Shown here piece by piece: positions 1 through 5,425 of a stretch of DNA of 5,592 nucleotides. Position 1 is the first letter of the stretch, and every line of letters begins with the position of its first letter. Both the position numbers and the translations under genes were made by a program. The stretch covers positions 1 to 5,592 of the forward strand of contig CAMLKQ010000158.1 of assembly GCA_946480585.1 (NCBI GenBank). The letters run 5' to 3'. The DNA is from an uncultured Kangiella sp. Its GTDB lineage: Bacteria; Pseudomonadota; Gammaproteobacteria; Enterobacterales; DSM-103792. The notes under the pieces were generated by a model that searched no databases, was not told the DNA's origin, and saw only the letters and a list, made by a program, of their open reading frames with translations.

Positions 1-72
1 TTCAAGGAAGCGGCGTTGTTCGAAGTGGAAAACGCCGAAGTCCGTCAGGCGGTGCGGGTGTCGTTCAACTGA
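1..72 (+). CDS. 3' end of upstream gene, probably LemA family protein
   Basis: An open frame enters from the left edge and stops at TGA (70-72), giving the last 23 residues, FKEAALFEVENAEVRQAVRV followed by SFN. LemA proteins are membrane-anchored helical-bundle proteins whose C-termini often have an aromatic and acidic stretch ending in a short 'V-x-F' strand, and this tail fits that pattern. The stronger argument is context: the next gene is an HtpX-like M48 protease, and lemA followed by an M48 peptidase gene is a common bacterial pairing. The fragment is too short for a firm family call. The 83-bp gap to the next gene holds a candidate terminator or attenuator, so co-transcription with the protease gene would be partial at most. 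Confidence 0.5.
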   Translation, partial: FKEAALFEVENAEVRQAVRVSFN

Positions 73-97
73 CGGTGCCGATCCGTCAACGGTGCCG

Positions 98-138
98 GGG
101 ATGTGGTTCGGATGACGTGCCACATCCTTTTCCTTTTT
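98..138 (+). terminator. Hairpin plus T-rich tail: terminator or attenuator between the lemA-like and M48 genes
   Basis: GGATGTGG (99-106) and CCACATCC (120-127) are perfect 8-bp inverted repeats around a 13-nt loop. They are followed directly by TTTTCCTTTTT (128-138). This is the layout of an intrinsic terminator. The stem is only moderately GC-rich, the loop is long and the T-tract is interrupted by CC, so termination may be incomplete. It lies 26 bp after the upstream stop and ends 17 bp before the M48 start. It could therefore reduce protease expression relative to the upstream gene rather than separate the two fully. Confidence 0.5.
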
Positions 139-155
139 GGGTGAGTGCATAACGC

Positions 156-2066
156 ATGGATTTTTTCGGTCGGCAAGATTGGGCGCGGCGCCGCACGAAG
201 TGGCTGGTGCTGTATTTCGTGCTGGCAGTGGTGCTGATCGTGCTCGCGGTCAACGCGGCGGCGTACCTCGCTTTCCGGTTGTCGGGCGTCACCCAGCTGG
301 CGCTGGCCGACTGGCTGCGCACGGCCCAGTTCGGGTGGTTGTCCGTGATCACGGTTGCGGTGATTGCGCTGGGCAGTCTGCTCAAGATGGCCCAGCTGTC
401 CGGTGGTGGCAAAGCGGTTGCCGACATGGTCGGTGCCCGCCGGGTGCTGCCGGAAACCAGTGATCCGCTCGAGCGTCGCCTGATCAACGTGGTCGAGGAA
501 ATGGCGATCGCCTCCGGCACGCCGATGCCACGGCTTTACGTCATGGACGATGAACAGGGCATCAATGCCTTTGTCGCCGGCCTGAAAGTCGAAGAGACGG
601 TATTGGTGGTCACGCGGGGTTGCCTGCAGCAATTGAACCGACAGGAATTGCAGGGGGTCATCGGCCACGAATACAGCCACATCATGCACGCCGACATGCG
701 GCTCAACGTCAAGCTCATGGGCGTGCTTGCCGGCATTTTGCTGCTGGGCCAGTTCGGTGAATTTCTGCTGCGTAGCTTGCGCCATGTTCGCAGCGGCGGC
801 TCGAAGAAAGACAGCGGCAACATTGTGCTGGCAGTAATGCTGCTGGCGCTTGCCTTGCTGGTGATCGGCTATGTCGGTCTGTTCTTCGGCCGCTTGATCA
901 AGGCGGCGATTTCCCGCCAGCGCGAATTTCTCGCCGATGCCAGTGCGGTGCAATACACCCGCGACAACAGCGGCATTGCCGGCGCGCTGACCAAAATCAA
1001 ACTGGTCAGCCAGCAATCGTTGCTGCAAAACGTGCACGCCGAAGAAATGAGTCACATGTGCTTTGGCGAGTCGGTGAAAGTGGCGATGTCTGGCATGTTG
1101 TCGACCCATCCGCCGCTTGATGACCGGATCAGCGCGCTCGGTTTCACGCCGTCGGTATTGCAGCGTCAGCTGCAGCGGCAAGGCAGCGAACCTTCGTCGA
1201 CGACGACGATGCCGGACGCAGCAGAATTGCCAATCGCCGGGTTCAGCGCGCCTGCCGGCAACGCCGGGCGCGCAGCGGTCGCCTCGGTGGGCACCGTGAC
1301 GCCAGCGCATCTGGATTACGCTCACCAGCTGCTCGGCCAGTTGCCGCCGGCGCTGCGCGAAGCCGCGCACGATCGCAACCAGGTCAGCGCGCTGATGCTG
1401 GCGCTGCTGCTGACTGAAAGTGGCGGACAAAACGCACCGGCCCTGCAGCTGGTGCAGACGCATCTGGGCCAGAGCGAACGCAACCGGGTGGTCTGGTTGT
1501 TGCCGGCGACCGCGGCGTTGCCGGCCGATGCCCGCTTGGCGCTGATCACCAGTGCCCGCCCAGCCTTGGAAATGTTGTCAGCCGATGCCCGCAAGGCCTT
1601 GCTGACCGCCTTGCTTGCGGTGGCGCGTGCAGATCAAACCATCACCCCGTTCGAATACGTGCTGACGGCGTTGCTGCGACACTGGCTATCACCGGCTGCC
1701 GACGCAACGGCGGCCCGGCTCGGCAAATTCAGCCAGGTCGCGGCTGAGCTGGCGCTGGTGGTCGGGCTGGTGGCGCAGGCGTCCGGCAATCAGCATGACG
1801 ACATCAGTGCTCACTACCAGCGCGCCGTCGCCAGTTTCGGTGTGCCGGTGGTTGAGCTGCCGCGCGAATTCGATGCGGTCAAACTGGATCAGGCGCTGAC
1901 GATGCTGGATCGGCTGACACCGCTGCTGAAAAAGCCGCTCTTGAGCACGCTGGCCGAACTGGTGCTGGCCGATCGCGAAGTCACCGCGCGCGAGCGCGAG
2001 CTGTTGCGGGTGATCGCCGAGCGTCTGAACTGCCCAATGCCGCCGCTGCTGCAAGCGGGCCACTGA
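156..2066 (+). CDS. HtpX-like M48 family membrane zinc metalloprotease with long C-terminal helical (TerB-like) extension
   Basis: This encodes a 636-residue membrane-embedded zinc endopeptidase of family M48. By analogy with HtpX it probably takes part in quality control of inner-membrane proteins, with its active site facing the cytosol. Two N-terminal membrane segments (about 16-42 and 60-77) precede the catalytic domain. HEYSH (171-175) gives two zinc ligands and the catalytic Glu172. Glu257 in REFLAD, with Asp261, fits the third zinc ligand site. Two more hydrophobic segments (about 186-206 and 223-246) lie between these motifs, as in HtpX. THPPLDDRI near 320 is a typical M48 motif. HtpX is about 290 residues, so the C-terminal half is extra. 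It comprises a Ser/Thr/Ala-rich linker (about 345-385) and an Ala/Leu-rich helical region holding two TerB-like stretches (about 474-510 and 590-632). The ATG at 156 has only a weak ribosome site (GGGTGAG, 139-145), but the hydrophobic N-terminus starts properly from it. Family is confident; the substrate is unknown. Confidence 0.93.
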   Translation: MDFFGRQDWARRRTKWLVLYFVLAVVLIVLAVNAAAYLAFRLSGVTQLALADWLRTAQFGWLSVITVAVIALGSLLKMAQLSGGGKAVADMVGARRVLPETSDPLERRLINVVEEMAIASGTPMPRLYVMDDEQGINAFVAGLKVEETVLVVTRGCLQQLNRQELQGVIGHEYSHIMHADMRLNVKLMGVLAGILLLGQFGEFLLRSLRHVRSGGSKKDSGNIVLAVMLLALALLVIGYVGLFFGRLIKAAISRQREFLADASAVQYTRDNSGIAGALTKIKLVSQQSLLQNVHAEEMSHMCFGESVKVAMSGMLSTHPPLDDRISALGFTPSVLQRQLQRQGSEPSSTTTMPDAAELPIAGFSAPAGNAGRAAVASVGTVTPAHLDYAHQLLGQLPPALREAAHDRNQVSALMLALLLTESGGQNAPALQLVQTHLGQSERNRVVWLLPATAALPADARLALITSARPALEMLSADARKALLTALLAVARADQTITPFEYVLTALLRHWLSPAADATAARLGKFSQVAAELALVVGLVAQASGNQHDDISAHYQRAVASFGVPVVELPREFDAVKLDQALTMLDRLTPLLKKPLLSTLAELVLADREVTARERELLRVIAERLNCPMPPLLQAGH

Positions 2067-2072
2067 AGCGGA

Positions 2073-2126
2073 GTGATCGGGTGGGGCTACGTGATTGGGT
2101 GAAGCCGCGTGACCGGGCGCTGAAAT
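2073..2126 (+). repeat. Three degenerate 18-bp tandem repeats after the M48 gene
   Basis: GTGATCGGGT (2073-2082), GTGATTGGGT (2091-2100) and GTGACCGGGC (2109-2118) occur at exact 18-bp spacing. The first two 18-bp units match at about 13 of 18 positions; the third matches mainly in its first ten bases. TGAAGC also recurs in phase, at 2064-2069 and 2100-2105, so the array may begin within the last codons of the protease gene. The units lie between the M48 stop and the ribosome site of the next gene. I see no T-tract or strong hairpin here. They could be protein-binding sites or a decayed local duplication. Confidence 0.5.
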
Positions 2127-2190
2127 CTGCGCGCGGTGGCTTGCCAGCGACGGCGCCTGCGCTCACACTTTGCCGGCCCCGTGTTCAGGG

Positions 2191-2196
2191 AGGAGG
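2191..2196 (+). promoter_or_regulatory. Strong ribosome binding site for the small exported protein gene
   Basis: AGGAGG, preceded by GGG, lies 7 nt upstream of the ATG at 2204. It is one of the two best Shine-Dalgarno matches in the window. It fixes the start of the 106-residue protein and rules out the earlier in-frame GTG at 2081, which would bury the signal peptide behind 41 unrelated residues. Confidence 0.85.
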
Positions 2197-2203
2197 CAAT
2201 AAA

Positions 2204-2524
2204 ATGAAAGCAATGTGGCTTATCAGTGCATTGGTCATGGCCGGCGCCGCACACGCCGATGTGACGGTCTGCAAAATGGGTGATGCGGTGCGGAAAGTGG
2301 CGGTGGTGCACATGGACAACGACGCCAGCAAACCGTGCGATGTTCAGTACAGCAAAGACACCGAACAGCCGGGCGAACCGGCCAAGACGCTGTGGCATTA
2401 CAACGTCGAAGTCGATCAGTGCGCGGTCAAGGCGCAAGGTCTGGTCGACAAGCTGGCCGGCATGGGCTGGAGCTGCAGCAAAGAAGGCGCCGAAGCCGCG
2501 CCGGAAGCTGCCGTGACCAACTGA
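2204..2524 (+). CDS. Small exported protein with four cysteines, function unknown
   Basis: The product is 106 residues. It begins with a classical Sec signal peptide: Lys2, a hydrophobic core, and a signal peptidase I site AAHA before Asp19. The mature protein of about 88 residues has four cysteines (23, 45, 73, 91), enough for two disulfides in the oxidising periplasm. Its centre, with CDVQYSKDTEQPGE and LWHYNVEVDQC, resembles small uncharacterised exported proteins I recall from other proteobacteria, in which a Cys-x-V-x-Y-x-K-x-T stretch is followed by a Trp and a later Cys. I cannot name the family or a function. There is no lipobox, and the tail is low-complexity Ala/Glu. A weak upstream promoter candidate (TTGCCA 2141-2146, 17-bp spacer, CACACT 2164-2169) is not convincing. 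The gene ends 23 bp before a strong terminator, so it may be a single-gene unit or be read through from the protease gene. Confidence 0.85.
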   Translation: MKAMWLISALVMAGAAHADVTVCKMGDAVRKVAVVHMDNDASKPCDVQYSKDTEQPGEPAKTLWHYNVEVDQCAVKAQGLVDKLAGMGWSCSKEGAEAAPEAAVTN

Positions 2525-2547
2525 GTTCGCGCCGGTTGTGGCAATAC

Positions 2548-2576
2548 AAAAAACGCCCCGTTACGGGGCGTTTTTT
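2548..2576. terminator. Bidirectional intrinsic terminator between convergent genes
   Basis: CGCCCCG (2554-2560), loop TTA, and CGGGGCG (2564-2570) form a perfect GC stem. It is flanked by AAAAAA (2548-2553) and TTTTTT (2571-2576), which extend the pairing. Read on the plus strand it ends in a U-tract and stops the small exported protein transcript. Read on the minus strand it ends in an equivalent U-tract and stops the ygiF-type transcript, whose stop codon is only 22 bp away. Its symmetry and convergent position make this an unambiguous call. Confidence 0.95.
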
Positions 2577-2598
2577 GTTGCTGTCATGAACAGCGATC

Positions 2599-4116
2599 TC
2601 AGCCGTTTTCCAAGGTTTCCGGTTCCGCGCGCAAGGCGAATTCGCGGGTCAGTTGCAGCGCGCTCCACAGCGTTTCGCGCTGGGCAAACAGCCAGCCGGT
2701 GAAGTCGCGGTATTGGTCATCACTGAGCTGCCGGCCGAGTTGATCTAGGCTCGCCAGCGTCTGGTTGTCCTGGATGCCAGCCAGCAAATCACGGCACGGG
2801 TTGATGAACAGCGCGCGCTGCCGCTCATCGAACAGTTCACCGAAAATCAAACAGGACCACAACGCCCGGCGCAGCAGCCGTTTCTGTCGCTCGTAGTAAC
2901 CAAAATCCGGCGATTGCGGCGCCGCATCCCAGATTTTCTGCAGCGCTTCCCATTGCCTAATCACGAGTTCCGTGGCGCGCTCGCTGGCCGGTTGCAGCAA
3001 CGGCGGATCGATGTCGCTCGGCGGCTGCAACAGGAACTGGGCAACGTCGAGCGCAAACAGCGCGTAGCGCCGGCTGTCGAGCAGCTGTTCGACCGCGACG
3101 ATGCCGGGAGCAAAATCGCGCTCGTCCGGCAGCCGTTCGAGCAGCTCATCGTGATGCGGCAAATAATCTTCGCCCTGGGTCGACCAGACGATGTCATCGG
3201 CCGCTTGCTGCGCGCGCGCCAGACCCACCCAGCGAAACGCCTGCAGCATGTGGGTCAGTTGCCGGCGCCAGCCGTGCATGGCCACCGGCAACGGCAGACC
3301 GCTGTAGCAGACCAGGACATGCCGGAACAGGCCGAGTGCACGCCGCATTTGTTCGGCCGCGACCACCGACGGTTTGCTGACAAATTCCTTTTCGTACAGC
3401 TGCCAGTGTTGCCAGGCGTTTTGCACACTGTCGTGCAGCAGTTGCCAGAGCGTGGCGCCTTCCTTGATCAGAATCGGTTGCAGCCGGGCGGTGGCCGGCT
3501 CTTGCCAGCCGAGCAGGCGATAACCGCGTTCGGCTTTGCTGCGGCTGTCCGGATGCAGCGGATGGTGACTGGCGAGTTGCCGCGCCAGTTCAAACAGCGG
3601 CGCCGGATCGCCGCTCAGCAATTCCAGCTCGACTTCGCTGATCGGATCGTGTTCTTCGTTGGCGTGCACCGCGCCGTGATCAAGCGCCAGTTCAACCACG
3701 GTGCCGCTGTCGTGGCGCAGCTCGCGCGCTTTGCGTTCGAAATCGGTGCTGAACACGGTCAGCAGTTTCTGTTGCCGCCACAGGCTGGTCAGCCACGGCG
3801 TCCATTCGGTTTCCGGCAAGCGCACCGGGTCCAGCTCCGGTCCTGCGACTTGGACATTCCATTCGTTGCGGCGATGGAGACCGCCGAGGCTGCTGCCGGC
3901 GCTTTTGATGGTCTGGGTGAACTGGTTGTCGTCCTGACGCAGCCGCAGCGAGACACCGCGATCGCGCAGTTCGTGATCATCGGTATCGAAATAGCGGTTG
4001 CCGAGCCGGTGCGATTGCCACGGGCCGGCGTGCCAGCCTGCTGGCAGGCGGGTCGCCACCAAAGCGGCAAGGGTGTCGGGATCGGTCGCCAGTTTCAGTT
4101 CGAGTTCTCGGCCCAT
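2599..4116 (-). CDS. ygiF: YgiF-like inorganic triphosphatase (CYTH domain plus degenerate CHAD domain)
   Basis: This encodes a 505-residue cytosolic protein. The N-terminal CYTH domain (about 1-202) carries the signature ELELK (Glu4, Glu6, Lys8), YFDT (42-45), LRLR (57-60), TIK (69-71), the acidic strand EVELEL (161-166) and SKAERGY (193-199). These charged residues line the triphosphate tunnel and bind the divalent metal. GGLHRRNEWNV (78-88), FSTDF (122-126) and ELELLSGD (163-170) closely match E. coli YgiF, which hydrolyses inorganic triphosphate. The C-terminal half is a CHAD-like helical region with conserved basic features largely lost: 253-268 gives AAEQMRRALGLFRHVL, and the usual Gly-x-x-Arg-Asp site reads VGLARAQQ (297-304). 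E. coli YgiF looks similar there and is shorter, about 433 residues. The start at 4116 is chosen because CYTH proteins begin at the ExExK strand; the frame stays open upstream but is not protein-like. The ribosome site is weak. The gene is probably transcribed alone from the promoter at 4155-4183. Confidence 0.93.
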   Translation of the reverse strand: MGRELELKLATDPDTLAALVATRLPAGWHAGPWQSHRLGNRYFDTDDHELRDRGVSLRLRQDDNQFTQTIKSAGSSLGGLHRRNEWNVQVAGPELDPVRLPETEWTPWLTSLWRQQKLLTVFSTDFERKARELRHDSGTVVELALDHGAVHANEEHDPISEVELELLSGDPAPLFELARQLASHHPLHPDSRSKAERGYRLLGWQEPATARLQPILIKEGATLWQLLHDSVQNAWQHWQLYEKEFVSKPSVVAAEQMRRALGLFRHVLVCYSGLPLPVAMHGWRRQLTHMLQAFRWVGLARAQQAADDIVWSTQGEDYLPHHDELLERLPDERDFAPGIVAVEQLLDSRRYALFALDVAQFLLQPPSDIDPPLLQPASERATELVIRQWEALQKIWDAAPQSPDFGYYERQKRLLRRALWSCLIFGELFDERQRALFINPCRDLLAGIQDNQTLASLDQLGRQLSDDQYRDFTGWLFAQRETLWSALQLTREFALRAEPETLENG

Positions 4117-4154
4117 GGCAAATGCAGCTGTCCGGTCGGCGGGCAATGGCCGGC

Positions 4155-4183
4155 ATTGTAGTGGATGGGGCCGGCGCTGACAG
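4155..4183 (-). promoter_or_regulatory. Candidate sigma70 promoter for the ygiF-type gene
   Basis: On the minus strand, a -35 box CTGTCA (4183-4178) is followed by a 17-bp spacer and a -10 box TACAAT (4160-4155). The -35 matches the consensus at 4 of 6 positions and the -10 at 5 of 6. Transcription would start near 4148, giving a leader of about 30 nt before the ATG at 4116. Orientation and distance both suit the gene. Confidence 0.65.
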
Positions 4184-4204
4184 CGAAATCCCGTGCCGGT
4201 GCTG

Positions 4205-4232
4205 CTGACGCCTGCGGCGGCGCTGCTACAAT
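4205..4232 (+). promoter_or_regulatory. Candidate sigma70 promoter for the ygiM-elaA-glpE operon
   Basis: CTGACG (4205-4210) lies 16 bp upstream of TACAAT (4227-4232), and a TGC directly before the -10 box makes it an extended -10. The predicted start near 4239 leaves about 100 nt of leader before the ygiM start codon. A direct repeat CGCAGCG (4233-4239 and 4245-4251) spans the predicted start. The -35 box is only 21 bp from the -35 box of the opposite promoter, so one bound regulator could affect both. Confidence 0.65.
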
Positions 4233-4248
4233 CGCAGCGCCGAACGCA

Positions 4249-4304
4249 GCGGTGCCAACATGCGCCGCATTGCCGCAGCCTGCGACAGTGTCGGCAGGCT
4301 CGGC
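4249..4304 (+). other. Structured 5' leader of ygiM: two consecutive hairpins
   Basis: Hairpin 1 pairs GCGGTGC (4249-4255) with GCGCCGC (4262-4268) around a 6-nt loop, with one G-U pair. Hairpin 2 pairs AGCCTGC (4277-4283) with GCAGGCT (4294-4300). It continues inward as GAC/GTC around an AGT loop with one bulged G, and outward as GCCG (4272-4275) with CGGC (4301-4304) past a bulged C. That totals about 14 bp. No U-run follows, so this is not an ordinary terminator. It ends about 24 nt before the Shine-Dalgarno sequence and could affect transcript stability or translation. I match it to no known riboswitch. Confidence 0.5.
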
Positions 4305-4337
4305 GTGATCGGTTCGATCGGCAAAACGGGAGGATAA
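4260..4337 (+). other. Possible 25-codon leader ORF upstream of ygiM
   Basis: An ATG at 4260 opens a 25-codon frame (MRRIAAACDSVGRLGVIGSI, then GKTGG) ending at TAA 4335-4337, two bases before the ygiM GTG. The frame runs through hairpin 2 and through the ygiM ribosome site, so ribosomes translating it would unfold the hairpin and finish at the ygiM start. Against it: no clear ribosome site precedes the ATG, and a frame this short is easily open by chance in GC-rich DNA. Confidence 0.2.
4328..4333 (+). promoter_or_regulatory. Ribosome binding site that fixes the GTG start of ygiM
   Basis: GGGAGG lies 6 nt upstream of the GTG at 4340. No ATG in this frame is placed as well, and starting at GTG puts the signal peptide exactly at the N-terminus. 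The site overlaps the last codons of the possible leader ORF. Confidence 0.85.
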
Positions 4338-4339
4338 CC

Positions 4340-4921
4340 GTGCAATTGAACAAGCCCTGCAGCGGTAGCAGTCTGGCGTTGTGGTGGGTGCTGATCTGCG
4401 CCATGCCGTTGGCGGCGGCCGAGACCACCTATTACATCACCGATCAGCTGACCGCTTCGCTGCGTGCGGGCGCCGCCAAAGAACAAAAAGCGATCAACCA
4501 GATCAAAGCCGGCGAGCCGGTGCAGATCATGGAAAAAGCGCCGGGCACCGGCTTTGTCCGGGTGCGCGCTGCCAGCGGTCCGGAAGGGTGGATCGAAGCC
4601 GATCGAATTGTCACGGTGCCGCCATCGGTCAACCGCTATGCCGAGCTGGAAAACCGGTTCAACGCGGCGGTGGCGGAGCTGGAAGGCATGAAAGCCTCGT
4701 TGCCGGAGCGGGAAGTGCTGCAGCGGCAGAATCACGAATTGCAGGTCCGGGTGGTTGAGCTGGAAAACCAGCTGGAAACCCTGACCGAACAAAATGATGT
4801 GCTGGAGCGACGCTTTCAAAGCGAAGTGATGTACGCCGGCGCGCTCATCGTGTTGGTCGGTGTTGTGCTCGGTTTTGCCGCCAGCGCCATGCGGGGGCGC
4901 CGTCGCGATGGTTGGCACTGA
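4340..4921 (+). CDS. ygiM: YgiM-like SH3 domain protein with C-terminal membrane anchor
   Basis: The product is 193 residues, starting at GTG. A signal peptide (1 to about 27, ending MPLAAA) exports the protein. A bacterial SH3 domain follows (about 29-93), running from TYYITDQLTASLRAG to GPEGWIEADRIV. A long coiled coil (about 98-164) with regular leucines and charged pairs comes next. A single membrane helix (about 166-183, AGALIVLVGVVLGFAAS) ends in the basic tail RGRRR. This order, signal, SH3, coiled coil, anchor, is diagnostic of the YgiM/HtrG family, an inner-membrane protein exposing its SH3 domain to the periplasm. Bacterial SH3 domains often bind cell-wall peptides, but the YgiM ligand is not established as far as I know. 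Its place divergent from the ygiF-type gene matches E. coli. The stop overlaps the next gene by 14 bp, so the two are probably co-transcribed and translationally coupled. Confidence 0.93.
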   Translation: MQLNKPCSGSSLALWWVLICAMPLAAAETTYYITDQLTASLRAGAAKEQKAINQIKAGEPVQIMEKAPGTGFVRVRAASGPEGWIEADRIVTVPPSVNRYAELENRFNAAVAELEGMKASLPEREVLQRQNHELQVRVVELENQLETLTEQNDVLERRFQSEVMYAGALIVLVGVVLGFAASAMRGRRRDGWH

Positions 4922-5399
4922 GCCGCAACGGGCAGCCTCCGGCGCTGCGCTGCGCTGGCACTGTCTGCCGTGGTCGGCGCTGACGCCGGTGCAACTGCAT
5001 GCACTGGTGAAGCTGCGGCAGGACGTGTTCATTGTCGAGCAGATGTGCCCGTATCCGGATCTCGATGGCCGCGATCCGGATTGCCTGCACCTGTTCGCCG
5101 AAGACGCCGACGGTGTGCTCGCCGGTCTGCGCATCGTGCCGCCGCATCGACATGAGTCGGGCAGCGCGTCGCTGGGCCGGGTGTGCACGGCGCTGCGGGC
5201 GCGCAGCGGTGGCGTGGGCCGCGAGCTGGTGCTGCGCGGTCTGCAGGCGCTCGCAGCCGCGCATCCGGGTCATGATTGCGTGATCGGTGCGCAAGCGTAT
5301 TTGCGGCGGTTTTATGAATCGTGCGGTTTCGTCGTGTTTGACGAACCGTATCTGGAAGATGGCATTCCGCATTTCATGATGCGGCGGCCGGCGGATTGA
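4908..5399 (+). CDS. elaA: ElaA-like GNAT family N-acetyltransferase
   Basis: This is a 163-residue cytosolic protein of the GCN5-related acetyltransferase fold, which moves an acetyl group from acetyl-CoA to an amine; the natural substrate of ElaA is not known to me. The ElaA signature is clear: LRQDVFIVEQMCPYPDLDG (36-54), the acetyl-CoA pyrophosphate loop RSGGVG (99-104, fitting R-x-x-G-x-G), GAQAYLRRFYESCGF (127-141) and EDGIPH (150-155). E. coli ElaA is about 153 residues. The ATG at 4908 lies inside the end of ygiM. Its ribosome site is poor (a G-run at 4893-4897, 10 nt away), so ribosomes finishing ygiM probably re-initiate here. An earlier in-frame GTG at 4860 would add 16 residues with no match to the family. 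The gene lies 26 bp ahead of glpE. Confidence 0.92.
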   Translation: MVGTEPQRAASGAALRWHCLPWSALTPVQLHALVKLRQDVFIVEQMCPYPDLDGRDPDCLHLFAEDADGVLAGLRIVPPHRHESGSASLGRVCTALRARSGGVGRELVLRGLQALAAAHPGHDCVIGAQAYLRRFYESCGFVVFDEPYLEDGIPHFMMRRPAD

Positions 5400-5425
5400 G
5401 CGCGTTCGCGCGCAGGAGTCACAGC

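Noticed and set aside
71..97. GACGG/CCGTC inverted repeat (71-75, 83-87) and duplicated CGGTGCCG (73-80, 90-97) after the lemA-like stop
   Set aside because: A 5-bp stem and an 8-bp direct repeat are within chance in GC-rich DNA, and there is no T-run or other context.
112..144. Ten-codon frame (MTCHILFLFG) overlapping the lemA-M48 hairpin, considered as an attenuator leader peptide
   Set aside because: There is no ribosome site, no run of regulatory codons and no alternative hairpin. The frame is short enough to be chance.
45..1463. Long minus-strand open frame of 472 codons opposite the M48 gene
   Set aside because: It is Arg/His/Gln-rich with no domain pattern and lies antisense to a clear protease gene with an HExxH motif. 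Long antisense frames are expected where third positions are G/C-rich.
2141..2169. Promoter TTGCCA - 17 bp - CACACT ahead of the small exported protein gene
   Set aside because: The -35 box is fair but the -10 box matches consensus at only three of six positions, which is not enough to list as a feature.
2081..2203. Earlier GTG start adding 41 residues to the small exported protein
   Set aside because: It would place the signal peptide internally. The strong AGGAGG site at 2191-2196 points to the ATG at 2204.
2914..4161. Plus-strand open frame of 415 codons opposite the ygiF-type gene
   Set aside because: Its composition is typical of an antisense shadow (Arg/Gln/Ala-rich). It has no recognisable motif, and the opposite strand has a full set of CYTH motifs.
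4307..4321. Direct repeat GATCGG (4307-4312 and 4316-4321) before the ygiM ribosome site
   Set aside because: Six-base repeats are common by chance, and no symmetry or further copies support an operator.
4117..4428. N-terminal extension of the ygiF-type frame by about 104 residues
   Set aside because: The added residues are Cys/Arg-rich and unlike any domain. They would run across the divergent promoters and into ygiM, whereas CYTH proteins begin at the ExExK strand encoded at 4116.
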